DNA of 12,827 nucleotides from an uncultured Oscillospiraceae bacterium (GTDB lineage: Bacteria > Bacillota > Clostridia > Oscillospirales > Oscillospiraceae), in NCBI GenBank assembly GCA_902497145.1, contig CABVDR010000069.1, positions 1-12,827 of the forward strand, read 5' to 3'. The position numbers and the translations under genes were made by a program. Below are positions 1-5,880 of this stretch, piece by piece. Every line of letters begins with the position of its first letter. Position 1 is the first letter of the stretch. The notes under the pieces were generated by a model that worked only from the letters and a program-made list of their open reading frames with translations, was not told the DNA's origin and made no database searches.

Positions 1-667
1 GCAGCTGCGCGCCGATTTGCTGCGCTCCATCTCCCACGACCTGCGCACCCCCCTCACCTCCATTTTGGGCTACCTCCAGCTGCTGCAGGGCGATACTCTG
101 GATCAGGAGCAGCGGGAGCGCTATCTCCAGGTGGTGGAGGGCCGTGCCCGGGTGCTCCAGGAGCTCATCACCGCCTTTTACGACCTGTCCCGGATTGAAG
201 GGGGCGAGTATCCCTTGGAAATCCAGCCCGTGGACCTGCGCCGCCGCCTGGAGCCCCTGCTGGCCAGCTTTTATGACGACTTCCAGCAGGCCGGCTTTCA
301 GGTGGAGGTGTCCCTGGAGGACAACCTGCCCCCCGTGCTGGCCGACCCTGGGGCCGTGACCCGGGTACTCACCAATTTGCTGAGCAACGCCCTCAAGCAC
401 GGCAGCCAAAGCCTGTCCATCCGCCTGGAGCGGGAGGGGGACTGCCTGGTCACCGCCTTCTCCAATGACGCTCCCCACCTCACCCAGGAGGATCTGCCCC
501 GGGTGTTTGAACGCTTCTACACCGGCGACCAGATGCGCACCGGCCAGAATACCGGTCTGGGTCTGGCCATCGTCAAGGCTCTGGCTCAGCGCATGGGCCA
601 CACCGCCTTCGCCCAGCTGGAAAATGGGGTATTCACCGTGGGGGTGCGTTGGCATATGTACCGTTAA
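1..667 (+). CDS. Sensor histidine kinase, C-terminal part (5' end outside window)
   Basis: This is the kinase core of a two-component sensor, which would autophosphorylate on His and pass the phosphate to a response regulator. The reading frame is open to the left edge (in-frame codons from base 2), so the TTG at 17 is not the real start and the sensing domain lies outside the window. The H-box SHDLRTPL is encoded near base 35, with a HisKA dimerisation helix after it. The N-box NLLSNALKHG lies around 376-405, the F-box region FERFYTGD around 508-531, and the G2 box TGLGLAIVK around 550-577. The G1 box is degenerate: where DxGxG is expected the protein reads SNDAPHLT, as in some Firmicutes kinases. 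The stop at 665-667 overlaps the stop of the opposing gene. The cognate regulator is probably upstream, outside the window. The family is certain; ligand and regulon cannot be told. Confidence 0.93.
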   Translation, partial: QLRADLLRSISHDLRTPLTSILGYLQLLQGDTLDQEQRERYLQVVEGRARVLQELITAFYDLSRIEGGEYPLEIQPVDLRRRLEPLLASFYDDFQQAGFQVEVSLEDNLPPVLADPGAVTRVLTNLLSNALKHGSQSLSIRLEREGDCLVTAFSNDAPHLTQEDLPRVFERFYTGDQMRTGQNTGLGLAIVKALAQRMGHTAFAQLENGVFTVGVRWHMYR

Positions 668-933
668 AGCCAATCATCCACCACGTCCCGCAGCCCTGCC
701 GGGCCCACTTGGTTGTCCACCAGCAGAGTCATCAGCTCGTCGATGCGGGAGGCGCTGGTGGTGATTCCCGAGACGGTCTCGTCTCCGCCCTGCTCCTCCC
801 ACACCCGCACCCCGTAGTTCTCGCAGCAGAAGCCTCCATGCTCCACCGTGTCTACGGTCAGGGCGTAGTGAAAGGTACGCGGCTCTCCCGCCTGATCCCG
901 GCATGTCCGGGACGCAATCTTCAGTTCCATCAT
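664..933 (-). CDS. Small DUF6514-like protein
   Basis: An 89-residue acidic soluble protein with no signal peptide or membrane segment. The distinctive part is the C-terminal half: ENYGVRVWEE, then GITTSASRIDELMTLLVDN, then VGPAGLRDVVDDWL. This matches my memory of the Clostridia DUF6514 family, whose function is unknown. The start is the ATG at 931-933, chosen because GAGAGGGG (943-950) lies 9 bases upstream. A second Met follows directly. Two adjacent cysteines (residues 36-37) precede the conserved ENYGV segment. The gene converges on the histidine kinase with a four-base overlap (664-667, TTAA) and has its own likely promoter at 971-999. No partner gene in the window suggests its role. 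I am confident it is a real gene, moderately confident of the family name, and offer no function. Confidence 0.8.
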   Translation of the reverse strand: MMELKIASRTCRDQAGEPRTFHYALTVDTVEHGGFCCENYGVRVWEEQGGDETVSGITTSASRIDELMTLLVDNQVGPAGLRDVVDDWL

Positions 934-970
934 CTTGTGTTTCCCCTCTCAATTACAGAAATGCGACCAC

Positions 971-999
971 ATTATATAGAGGCATCGCAGGAAGAAAAA
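971..999 (-). promoter_or_regulatory. Probable promoter of the DUF6514-like gene
   Basis: On the minus strand a perfect -10 TATAAT lies at 971-976, about 40 bases upstream of the ATG. The hexamer 17 bases further up (994-999) reads TTTTTC, a poor -35. The good -10, the position and the AT-rich setting support it. The weak -35 suggests an activator or low activity. Confidence 0.5.
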
Positions 1000-1012
1000 G
1001 AGAAAAGCGTCG

Positions 1013-1032
1013 AAGGGCTTTCCGCCCTTTTT
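1013..1032 (+). terminator. Weak possible terminator hairpin
   Basis: AAGGGC (1013-1018) and GCCCTT (1024-1029) form a 6-bp stem with a 5-base loop, followed by a T-run to 1032 on the plus strand. It could stop read-through from the histidine kinase side. On the minus strand the following sequence is only pyrimidine-rich. The stem is short, so this is tentative. Confidence 0.35.
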
Positions 1033-1127
1033 GGGGAAAAACAGAGAAAGAGCGTCCCCTTTTGCACAACGGAGTCGAAGGAGTTTGCACACGGTAGAAT
1101 ATTTTCAGTGTGAAAATTATTTTCATG

Positions 1128-1176
1128 AAAAAACCAGCCCGGAAAACGCCACCGCTTGACGTTCTCCGGGCTGGTT
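1128..1176 (-). terminator. Rho-independent terminator of the mrnC-rqcH operon
   Basis: The arms 1132-1148 and 1160-1176 pair over 17 positions around an 11-base loop. The only non-Watson-Crick position is A-C in the plus-strand transcript but a G-U wobble in the minus-strand transcript. Six U follow on the minus strand (A-run 1128-1133). Both facts point to use by the leftward operon, whose last stop codon is about 40 bases upstream. Confidence 0.93.
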
Positions 1177-1214
1177 GCACAAGATATGGTATTTTTCTCC
1201 AGGGTCGGCCGCTG

Positions 1215-2993
1215 TCACTTCACCCGCAGCCGCTTGGCCAGCTCCCCGTCAGGGGTGACCCAGGCGGTCTCATAGGTGGTGTAGGTCACCATGCCGGGGC
1301 GGGCTCCGTTTGGCTTTTTCACGTACTTTACCGGGGTGTAGTCCACCGGCACCTTACTGCTGTCACGGGCCTGGGAGAACCAGGCCGCAAGGCAGGCCGC
1401 CTCGTTGAGGCTCTGAAGGTCCGGGGTCCCCCCTTCTGTCCAGAGGATCACGTGGGAGCCGTGGATCTTCTGGGTGTGGAACCAGATGTCGCTCTTAAAA
1501 GCCTGCTTACAGGTGAGCAGGTCGTTTTGGGTGTTGTTCTTGCCCACCGAGATACGCAATCCCGCCGTGGAGCGAAATTCCATGGGCTTGGAGGACACCC
1601 GCTTCTCCCGCCCCTTGGCCTTACTGGCCCGGCGGAGATAGCCGGTGTCGGTGAGCTCCTGGCGGATCTCCCCTAAATCCTTCTCCCCCTCGGCCAGGGT
1701 GATGTTCTCCAGCACACTGTTGAGGTAGTCCAGCTCCCTGCGGCCCTTCTCCAGCTGCTGGGTCAGCATCTCCTGGGCGGTCTTGGCCTTGTTGTACTCT
1801 TTATAGTACTTGGCGGCGTTCTGCTGTGGGGTGAGCAGGGGGTCCAGGCGGATGTCCACCTCCGCCCCCTCCGGGTCGTAGAAGTCCACGGTACGCAGAC
1901 ACCCCATCCCCCGGTGCATGAGGTGGAGGTTGGAGGTGAGGATGTCCCCCAGCTCCCGCAGCCGCTCCCGGTCCTGGGTGGCCTCCAGCTCCTGCTCCTG
2001 GTGGGCGATCTTCCGGGCGGTGCGGTCCCGGGCGGTGGTCACGGACCGGATGAGGTCCTGGCCCCGCTGCTTGATACGCTCCAGGTGCTCCCGCTGCTCG
2101 TAGAAGCGGTCCAGCAGCTCGGAGAAGGTGGAAAAGTCCTCCAGCTCCAGGCTGCCCTCATACTGACCCGGGGAGAAGAAGGTAAAGTCAAAGGGCTTAC
2201 CCTCTTTTACCATCATCGTAGCTGTCATGTGATTTCCCTTCACATCATTCAGCAGCTTCTCCAGGCCGTCCAATAGCTTTGCCCGGCCTGTCTCCCCCAG
2301 GACGTTCAGCCGCACGTCGGTGCTGCCCCCCGCCCGCCAGGCAAGCTCCCGGCACACCAGCGGGGACAGCCCCCCAAAGGTATCCAGCAGCCACTTGTCC
2401 GCCTGGGCCTCCTCCGGGGCCTGGGCCAGCAGCTCCTCCAGGGCCGCCCGGTCCTGGGCGGTGGGGTCCAGCTTATCCTGGGGCGGGGGCAGGCGGTAGA
2501 ACATGCCGGGCAGCAGGGTGCGCTGGTTTCCGCTGCCGGAGCCCAGGTTGGAGTCCACCCGTCGGAGACAGTCTAAAATCCGTCCGTCCCCGTCCAACAG
2601 CAGCAGGTTGGACCGGCGGCCGATGGCCTCCAGCACCAGCTTGCGCTCCACCCGGTCCCCCAGCTCGTTGAGGGCCTCCAGAGTGAAGGTGACCACCCGC
2701 TCCAGATGGGTCTGCTCCACCGACAGCACCCGGCCTCCCGCCAGGTGTTTGCGCAGCAGCATACAGAACATGGGCGGCGTGTCCGGGTTCTCCCGGGACA
2801 GCCGGGTGAGCTGCGGCCGGGGATGGGTGGGGTTGGCGGAGAGGAGCAGGCGCACGTTGCCCTGGGTGGGGCTGCGCAGGGCCAGCACCACCTCGTCCCG
2901 GCCGGGCTGGTAAATTTTATCGATTTTCGCGCCGGCGGCGGCCTGGCTCAGCTCGTGGACCAGACCGGACAGGCACAGGGCGTCTAACGGCAT
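1215..2993 (-). CDS. rqcH: RqcH, NFACT-family ribosome quality control protein
   Basis: 592 residues, the usual length for bacterial NFACT proteins (also called FbpA or YloA). In Bacillus RqcH binds obstructed 50S subunits carrying peptidyl-tRNA and recruits tRNA-Ala to add C-terminal alanine tails that mark the chain for degradation. Visible here: the N-terminal NFACT-N segment, with KIDKIYQPGRDEVVL, LLLSANPTHPR and PPMFCMLLRKHLAGG (residues about 22-87) and EAIGRRSNLLLLD; a charged coiled-coil middle (about 290-450); and a C-terminal NFACT-R/DUF814 domain (about 470-575) with SDIWFHTQKIHGSHV and YTPVKYVKKPNGARPGMV. The residue pair equivalent to B. subtilis D97-R98 is E98-R99 here. The ATG at 2991-2993 is preceded by GGGGAGGAG. 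The start lies inside the end of mrnC (10-base overlap), so translation is probably coupled. Older annotations call this family fibronectin-binding; nothing here suggests a surface location. Confidence 0.95.
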   Translation of the reverse strand: MPLDALCLSGLVHELSQAAAGAKIDKIYQPGRDEVVLALRSPTQGNVRLLLSANPTHPRPQLTRLSRENPDTPPMFCMLLRKHLAGGRVLSVEQTHLERVVTFTLEALNELGDRVERKLVLEAIGRRSNLLLLDGDGRILDCLRRVDSNLGSGSGNQRTLLPGMFYRLPPPQDKLDPTAQDRAALEELLAQAPEEAQADKWLLDTFGGLSPLVCRELAWRAGGSTDVRLNVLGETGRAKLLDGLEKLLNDVKGNHMTATMMVKEGKPFDFTFFSPGQYEGSLELEDFSTFSELLDRFYEQREHLERIKQRGQDLIRSVTTARDRTARKIAHQEQELEATQDRERLRELGDILTSNLHLMHRGMGCLRTVDFYDPEGAEVDIRLDPLLTPQQNAAKYYKEYNKAKTAQEMLTQQLEKGRRELDYLNSVLENITLAEGEKDLGEIRQELTDTGYLRRASKAKGREKRVSSKPMEFRSTAGLRISVGKNNTQNDLLTCKQAFKSDIWFHTQKIHGSHVILWTEGGTPDLQSLNEAACLAAWFSQARDSSKVPVDYTPVKYVKKPNGARPGMVTYTTYETAWVTPDGELAKRLRVK

Positions 2994-3409
2994 TTCTTCT
3001 CCTCCCCTTCTTTCCCGGACATGATGATCTCAAACAGCTCGTTGAGCCGCTGGGTGCGGCCCTGGAGATACAGCCAGCCAAACAGGGCCTCCAGACCGGT
3101 GGCCGCCTGATACTGGGCCCGGGAGGCCGCCTTGGGCACCGAGTGGGGGGCGGTGTTCCGGCCCCGGCGGTACACATCGGCCTCCTCCTCACTGAGCTGA
3201 GGCAGCAGCTCATCCATAGCGGCGGCCTGGGCCGGGGCGGAGACATAGGCCACGGTGGCCCGGTGCAGATCTTTGGGCTTTGCCTTGCCGTGCAGGGCGA
3301 TCCAGGAACGCACCATCACCTCGAACACGCTGTCTCCCAGATGGGCCAGCCCCAGGCTGCTCATAGCCAGCAGCTGCTCCCGGTCGACATTTAAGTGAAA
3401 ATAGTCCAT
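2984..3409 (-). CDS. mrnC: Mini-ribonuclease 3
   Basis: 141 residues, the normal size of Mini-RNase III: a lone RNase III catalytic domain without a dsRNA-binding domain. It acts as a dimer, and in Bacillus it matures the ends of 23S rRNA. Recognisable motifs are LAHLGDSVFEVMVR (residues 21-34, metal-binding Asp26), YRRGRNTAPHSVPKAA (80-95) and the second catalytic helix GLEALFGWLYLQG (105-117, Glu107). Both acidic residues are present, so the enzyme should be active. The ATG at 3407-3409 follows GAGGGA with good spacing and a strong promoter (3443-3471). In many Firmicutes mrnC sits beside cysS; here it overlaps rqcH by 10 bases instead. The pair therefore joins ribosome assembly to ribosome rescue. 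Confidence 0.95.
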   Translation of the reverse strand: MDYFHLNVDREQLLAMSSLGLAHLGDSVFEVMVRSWIALHGKAKPKDLHRATVAYVSAPAQAAAMDELLPQLSEEEADVYRRGRNTAPHSVPKAASRAQYQAATGLEALFGWLYLQGRTQRLNELFEIIMSGKEGEEKKCR

Positions 3410-3442
3410 TCAAATCCCTCGTTTGAGTCTTAAAATCATTTG

Positions 3443-3471
3443 ATGATACCACATTTTACCCTGAAATTCAA
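3443..3471 (-). promoter_or_regulatory. Sigma-A promoter of mrnC-rqcH
   Basis: On the minus strand TTGAAT (3466-3471) and TATCAT (3443-3448) are separated by exactly 17 bases, with TGG directly before the -10 (extended -10). Transcription should begin about 28 bases upstream of the mrnC ATG. Confidence 0.85.
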
Positions 3472-3493
3472 GGATTCCCCCTTCCCCCCGCTC

Positions 3494-3522
3494 TTGACAA
3501 GGCCAATGCAAAATGGGAAAAT
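3494..3522 (+). promoter_or_regulatory. Sigma-A promoter of the OYE-family gene
   Basis: A consensus -35 TTGACA (3494-3499) is followed after 17 bases by GAAAAT (3517-3522), which has TGG just before it (extended -10). It lies about 70 bases upstream of the ATG at 3595 and is back to back with the mrnC promoter. Confidence 0.75.
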
Positions 3523-3532
3523 AAAGAAAATC

Positions 3533-3554
3533 CTGTTCCCGCTCCCGGGGACAG
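3533..3554 (+). promoter_or_regulatory. Hairpin at the 5' end of the OYE-family mRNA
   Basis: CTGTTCCC (3533-3540) pairs with GGGGACAG (3547-3554) over 8 bp, including one U-G wobble, around a 6-base loop. It would lie within the first few bases of the transcript. It could stabilise the 5' end or be an operator. No T-run follows, so it is not a terminator. Confidence 0.45.
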
Positions 3555-3594
3555 ACAGCATCTAGGTTTATGATCGATGTGAGGAGCGAGCAGC

Positions 3595-4650
3595 ATGGCA
3601 GGCAGTCCTCTATGGAGGCCGGGCCGGATCGGCCCCATGGAACTGAAAAATCGAGTGATCCGCTCGGCCACCAACGAGCACCTGTCGGAGGCGGACGGCC
3701 AGCTGACCACCGCCTGGATGGACGCCCTGGTGGAACTGGCAGAGCACGAGGTGGGGCTGGTCATCACCGGCCACATGAGCGTGGACGGGCAGCAGCGCTC
3801 AGACAAGGGGCAGACGGTTTTGGATGAGCGGACGGATCTGGGGCTGCTCCATGAGACCGCCAGCCGGGTCCATGCGGCGGGCGGCCGCATTGTGGCCCAG
3901 CTCAACCACGGGGGCAAGAAGGCCCCTGAGAATGTAAACGGCCACCCCCCTAAGCTCCCCGCCGACTTCTCCCTGGAGGAACTGGACCGAATCGTGGCCC
4001 AGTACCGCTATGCCGCCATGCTGTGCCGCCGGGCCGGGTTTGACGGGGTACAGATCCACAACGCCTACGGCTATCTGCTGGCCAGTTTTCTCAACCATGT
4101 GGACAACCGCCGCACCGACGGCTATGGCGGCAGCGTGGAGAACCGCTTCCGCCTCACCGGGCGGATCATCCGGGAGGTGCGGCGGACCTGTGGGCCGGAC
4201 TTCGCCATCCTGGCCAAGATCGGCGGCAACGGCTACGGCAGCCTCCACCGCCTGTTGGAGCTCTATCGGGACACCGGGGTGGATGGGGTGGAGATCTGCA
4301 CCTCGGACTTTGACCCCCGCATCTGGCAGAGCCGCTCCTTCTGCATGGAGGAGCTGCTCCGCGCCTGGGAGGGCGTGGACCTGCCCATCAGCCTGGTGGG
4401 GGGCATTTTTTCCCAAAAGGCGGCCGAGCACATCTTAGAAGCCGGGGTGCCCTTTGTCTCCTTCAGCCGGGCTTTGCTGTGCCAGCCGGACTTTGTCCAG
4501 CGGCTGAAAAGCGGACAGCAAGACGAGAGCCCCTGCACCGCATGCAACCAGTGCTACCAGAGCTTCCGGCGGCAGTTTGTGCGCTGCATTCGACACGCCA
4601 CGCCCATTCCTCAGCTGGAGAAAGTGTTCGGAACAGCAGAAAATACATAA
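3595..4650 (+). CDS. Old Yellow Enzyme-family FMN oxidoreductase with C-terminal Cys cluster
   Basis: 351 residues forming one TIM-barrel of the OYE / 2,4-dienoyl-CoA reductase / 2-enoate reductase family, FMN enzymes that usually reduce activated C=C bonds. Seen: RPGRIGPMELKNRVIRS (residues 8-24), AQLNHGG (101-107), GFDGVQIHNAYGYLLASFLN (148-167), NRRTDGYGGSVENR (171-184), and a phosphate-binding VGGIFS plus FVSFSRALLCQPDF near 268-300. Near the end is CTACNQC with a later Cys (314, 317, 320, 331; spacing x2, x2, x10), resembling the 4Fe-4S site of trimethylamine dehydrogenase and dienoyl-CoA reductase. The FAD/NAD domain that follows in those enzymes is absent and the protein ends 20 residues later. 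The active-site pair usually H-x-x-H is H155-x-x-Y158. Start ATG with GAGGAG (3581-3586) 8 bases upstream. It appears monocistronic. Substrate and electron donor are unknown. Confidence 0.93.
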   Translation: MAGSPLWRPGRIGPMELKNRVIRSATNEHLSEADGQLTTAWMDALVELAEHEVGLVITGHMSVDGQQRSDKGQTVLDERTDLGLLHETASRVHAAGGRIVAQLNHGGKKAPENVNGHPPKLPADFSLEELDRIVAQYRYAAMLCRRAGFDGVQIHNAYGYLLASFLNHVDNRRTDGYGGSVENRFRLTGRIIREVRRTCGPDFAILAKIGGNGYGSLHRLLELYRDTGVDGVEICTSDFDPRIWQSRSFCMEELLRAWEGVDLPISLVGGIFSQKAAEHILEAGVPFVSFSRALLCQPDFVQRLKSGQQDESPCTACNQCYQSFRRQFVRCIRHATPIPQLEKVFGTAENT

Positions 4651-4652
4651 AA

Positions 4653-4706
4653 TTTCCCCTGATTGAAAACAAAAATGGCTCATTTTCAACCAGGGGAAAC
4701 TTTTTT
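4653..4706 (+). terminator. Terminator of the OYE-family gene
   Basis: The arms 4653-4669 and 4683-4699 pair at 16 of 17 positions around a 13-base loop and are followed by six T (4701-4706). The arms start 3 bases after the stop codon. Strong and unambiguous. Confidence 0.95.
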
Positions 4707-4726
4707 AAAAAATTTTCAAAAAACTC

Positions 4727-4754
4727 TTGACGAACGTCGAAAATCTGGTATAAT
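4727..4754 (+). promoter_or_regulatory. Promoter of tRNA-Ser
   Basis: TTGACG (4727-4732), 16-base spacer, then a perfect TATAAT (4749-4754) with TGG directly before it. The mature tRNA begins 40 bases downstream of the -10. Confidence 0.9.
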
Positions 4755-4794
4755 ACGTTTTGTTGTCACGCAAGAGACCACGTGAGAGCGCCAT

Positions 4795-4886
4795 GGAGAG
4801 ATGGCTGAGCTGGTCGAAGGCGCACGATTGGAAATCGTGTAACGGCTAATACCCGTTCGAGGGTTCGAATCCCTCTCTCTCCGCCA
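4795..4886 (+). tRNA. tRNA-Ser(GGA)
   Basis: A complete class II tRNA with encoded CCA (4884-4886). The acceptor stem GGAGAGA (4795-4801) pairs with TCTCTCC (4876-4882), with discriminator G4883. The T arm is GAGGG-TTCGAAT-CCCTC (4859-4875). The anticodon loop TTGGAAA is closed by CACGA/TCGTG, giving anticodon GGA at 4830-4832, which reads UCC and UCU. The long variable arm is the serine-type one. It is transcribed alone from its own promoter and terminator. Confidence 0.98.
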
Positions 4887-4887
4887 T

Positions 4888-4927
4888 AAGAAAAAGGACA
4901 TCCAAACGGATGTCCTTTTTCTTTTTT
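4888..4927. terminator. Bidirectional terminator between tRNA-Ser and the amidase gene
   Basis: A perfect 16-bp stem (4888-4903 with 4908-4923) closes a 4-base loop AAAC. T-runs flank it on the plus strand, and the complementary A-rich left arm supplies U on the minus strand. It starts 2 bases after the tRNA CCA and abuts the amidase stop codon, so it should end both convergent transcripts. Confidence 0.95.
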
Positions 4928-5711
4928 ATTTCTGCTGGCTCAGACGCCAGAGCATCTGCACGATCTCTTCCCGGGTGGCAAAGGAGCCGTACCGCTCCCC
5001 CTTGCCCTCTCCGCCGGCGATGATCCCCGTCTGCTCCGCCCAGGTGCGGGCCTGCTTGGACCAATCGGCAGGGGCAGCTGCCCCGATCTTCTTTAAATAT
5101 TCCGTCATCATGGCGTTAAACTGTTCCTGTGTCACGTCTTCTTCCTCCTCCATCGCCGCTTTTACCGCGGCCCGGAAATCATCCATGCTTACCCCGTGCT
5201 TGGGCCACCAGTGGAGCACATCGGCGTGGTTGCTGGCAATCCCCAGCTTGTTGCCCTCGGCGTGGCAGATTATGACACCCGGTTTTAGAGGGTCCAGCTG
5301 GAACTGGCGGCACAAATCGGCACACAAAGCCACGGCGTTATGATAGATGGCCTGGAAATAGGCCTCGTTCTTGGCCGTATCATAGCCGATCATGGTGCCC
5401 CCCTGGTAGGTGTGGCCCGCCGGCTCGCAGCATTCAAAGGAGATGTGGGTGTTGTTGGCGCTGCCCTTCTCCCCTTTTCCCGCGTGCCAGCCCCGCATGG
5501 TCCAGGGCAGGGTCTGAATTACTTTGTCCCGGCTCACCACTGCGTGGACGCAGGCGTCCTTGCCTGGCTGGTTCCAGCTTTTGATAAACACCTGGGGATC
5601 CGGTTGGGCCACTCCGGTGGAGTGAACCATGATTCCCATGGGGCGGATGGTTTTTCCCGCGCGGTAACAGTCGCTCTGGGTGACAAGCTGTGTCTCCTGT
5701 CGGTATTCCAT
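4926..5711 (-). CDS. N-acetylmuramoyl-L-alanine amidase, phage-lysin-like
   Basis: 261 residues. The N-terminal part is an Amidase_2 / PGRP-type zinc amidase, which cuts the bond between MurNAc and L-Ala in peptidoglycan. Seen: MGIMVHSTG (His30, a likely zinc ligand), WHAG (75-78), SFECCEP (91-97), and ICHAEGNKLGIASNHADVLHWWPK (148-171), which holds the second ligand and catalytic-loop residues. The C-terminal 70 residues (DWSKQARTWAEQTGIIAGG, then FATREEIVQMLWRL) look like one SLH-like repeat, as in Clostridia prophage lysins. The start is set at 5711 because GAGAGGAGG lies just upstream; a start at 5759 is possible but lacks such a site. There is no signal peptide or membrane segment, so export would need a holin or lysis. 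No other phage genes flank it. It could be a domesticated or relic lysin, or a cell-wall recycling enzyme. Confidence 0.9.
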   Translation of the reverse strand: MEYRQETQLVTQSDCYRAGKTIRPMGIMVHSTGVAQPDPQVFIKSWNQPGKDACVHAVVSRDKVIQTLPWTMRGWHAGKGEKGSANNTHISFECCEPAGHTYQGGTMIGYDTAKNEAYFQAIYHNAVALCADLCRQFQLDPLKPGVIICHAEGNKLGIASNHADVLHWWPKHGVSMDDFRAAVKAAMEEEEDVTQEQFNAMMTEYLKKIGAAAPADWSKQARTWAEQTGIIAGGEGKGERYGSFATREEIVQMLWRLSQQK

Positions 5712-5790
5712 ATCATTCCTCCTCTCCGCCGCTTCCATCCTATGCCCCATCCCATCCATTTGGTTCCACCCCTTAAAAATGTCTTTTTAG

Positions 5791-5819
5791 TTGACAGACA
5801 GGTGGTTTTTTCATAGAAT
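5791..5819 (+). promoter_or_regulatory. Sigma-A promoter of the NhaC-family gene
   Basis: Consensus TTGACA (5791-5796), 17-base spacer, TAGAAT (5814-5819). Transcription should start near 5826, leaving a leader of about 55 bases before the ATG at 5881. It is the best promoter in the window. Confidence 0.9.
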
Positions 5820-5880
5820 AATGGAATAGTTGTGTGCGCTGTACTATTTTGTAGAACGAAAAAGAGAGGGAGGTTCTTCC

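Larger units (their letters stand above)
934..1131. other. Non-coding intergenic stretch with short repeats
   Basis: Between the DUF6514-like gene and the rqcH terminator I see no supportable gene. The stretch holds the promoter at 971-999 and a 6-bp GC-rich hairpin (1013-1018 with 1024-1029) followed by five T on the plus strand. It also holds a short direct repeat TTTGCACA(A)CGG at 1061-1072 and 1084-1094. The 12-mer GTCCCCTTTTGC (1054-1065) recurs exactly at 8694-8705 upstream of dgt. The sequence is much more AT-rich than the genes on either side. Short open frames here have no ribosome binding site and no family resemblance. Confidence 0.6.

Noticed and set aside
1110..1676. 188-codon plus-strand frame over the rqcH end
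   Set aside because: It starts in the terminator region and is antisense to the conserved NFACT-R domain.
4716..4901. Minus-strand open frame across tRNA-Ser (RERDSNPRTG type protein)
   Set aside because: It is the antisense of the tRNA, a well-known false protein seen wherever this tRNA occurs.
5830..5880. Longer N-terminus of the antiporter from a TTG
   Set aside because: It would begin about 4 bases from the predicted transcription start with no ribosome binding site; the ATG at 5881 has a good one.
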